Origin: a virus | Virus record (IMG/VR): IMGVR_UViG_3300021093_003887 | Span: 1-41,215 of that record | DNA length: 41,215 nucleotides | Strand: one strand, 5' to 3' | Shown: piece after piece, positions 40,816 through 41,215 of the stretch | How the letters are laid out: every line of letters begins with the position of its first letter | Position numbering within the stretch: position 1 is the stretch's first letter | Translations under genes and position numbers: made by a program | Notes under the pieces: generated by a model | Seen by the model: the letters and a program-made list of their open reading frames with translations, nothing else | Database searches by the model: none | What the model was told of the DNA's origin: nothing

Positions 40816-41215
40816 ATGGCATTACTTGAGTACATTAGACGCAGGAAATTTATTGTAACTGTTCGAGATCGTAGTGATCTCAATACAGTTTACAGTGAAC
40901 TTGAAACTGATGGTAAAACTCCACAGGGTCTAGACCTATTAAGGCCTATAGACTGTATTGATCGCAGACCTACTAGCAGAAACACAGTGTATCTAATGAC
41001 AGATTGGGAAGCAGCCGCATTACGTCAAGATCCTAGAATAATTTCTGTAGAGTTAGAACCTGCCGAACTGGGTATTTCAGCTGGTATTAATTCAACTACA
41101 CAAACCAGCAGTGATTGGAATAAGTCTAATACTACTTCTAGCACAAATAAAAATTGGGGCTTGCTTCGCTGTGTCGAAGGTGAACAGCGAGTAGGGTGGG
41201 GTGGTACGGGCCGTC
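40816..41215 (+). CDS. Subtilisin-like (S8) protease or structural protein, N-terminal part, cut by window edge
   Basis: The 133 codons in the window resemble an I9-type propeptide followed by the start of a subtilisin domain: F-I-V-T-V-R-D-R-S-D-L (about 13-23), a helix, then A-A-A-L-R-Q-D-P-R-I-I-S-V-E-L-E-P (about 67-83), and N-W-G-L-L-R-C (about 112-118), which fits the N-W-G-L-x-R-I entry of the mature enzyme. The catalytic Asp, His and Ser would lie beyond the window, so protease activity is not shown. A GAGG ribosome site lies just before the ATG, 1 nt after the previous stop. Confidence 0.5.
   Translation, partial: MALLEYIRRRKFIVTVRDRSDLNTVYSELETDGKTPQGLDLLRPIDCIDRRPTSRNTVYLMTDWEAAALRQDPRIISVELEPAELGISAGINSTTQTSSDWNKSNTTSSTNKNWGLLRCVEGEQRVGWGGTGR

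Noticed and set aside
1-41215. CRISPR arrays, insertion sequences, rRNA, integrase
   Set aside because: No spaced palindromic direct repeats, transposase or integrase genes, terminal inverted repeats or rRNA-like segments were seen; the repeats found are in-frame within fibre genes.

Overview
The window looks like part of the genome of a large T4-like (myovirus-type) bacteriophage, probably one infecting a marine Gram-negative bacterium. The evidence is: long tail-fibre and adhesin genes containing low-complexity beta-repeat sequence; T4-type late promoter boxes (NATAAATA or GGTAAATA) in front of many genes; strong sigma70-type early promoters; tightly overlapping ATGA or TAATG gene junctions; and the auxiliary genes typical of marine T4-like phages (thyX, a PTPS/QueD-like protein, UV-damage endonuclease, superoxide dismutase, IscU- and IscA-type iron-sulfur proteins, 2OG-Fe(II) oxygenases, kdsA). 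No replication or capsid gene lies here, so the host and exact phage group are inferred, not shown.

Layout. (1) 1-1915: the start of a leftward gene cut by the window edge, then a tail-fibre-like gene with internal repeats. (2) 1981-16090: a strikingly A+T-rich accessory island with genes on both strands. It holds three PP-loop (asparagine-synthase-like) ATPases, two paralogous radical SAM proteins, two adjacent membrane fatty-acid desaturases, four to five 2OG-Fe(II)/AspH-type oxygenases, a cupin, an SGNH hydrolase, two GNAT-like acetyltransferases and a tandem DUF2061 membrane protein. Its recognisable promoters are all of late type, and several place the predicted transcription start on the start codon. 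(3) 16136-16247: an odd 112-nt tRNA-like gene with encoded CCA, sitting where base composition changes. (4) 16289-22652: rightward, more G+C-rich core genes (histone-H1-like protein, methyltransferase-like protein, a small structural protein, a prolyl-hydroxylase-like enzyme, thyX, and many small unknown genes from early promoters). (5) 22683-28668: a structural protein followed by a cassette with two glycosyltransferase-like proteins, a PTPS-like protein, a D-amino-acid-dehydrogenase-like flavoprotein, KdsA and UvsE. (6) 28622-30866: an EF-hand membrane peptide, superoxide dismutase, IscU, IscA and small proteins. (7) 30934-41215: three late virion genes, one encoding a 2517-residue protein, ending in a partial gene that resembles a subtilisin-type protease.

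How the parts may fit together: the island is dominated by iron-dependent enzymes (2OG oxygenases, di-iron desaturases, 4Fe-4S radical SAM proteins), and the same phage carries IscU, IscA and a superoxide dismutase, which could support such enzymes during infection. The island reads as a late-expressed tailoring pathway for a lipid, aminolipid, glycan or small molecule. Its product cannot be read from the sequence. The KdsA and glycosyltransferase cassette points separately to lipopolysaccharide or other surface-sugar modification.
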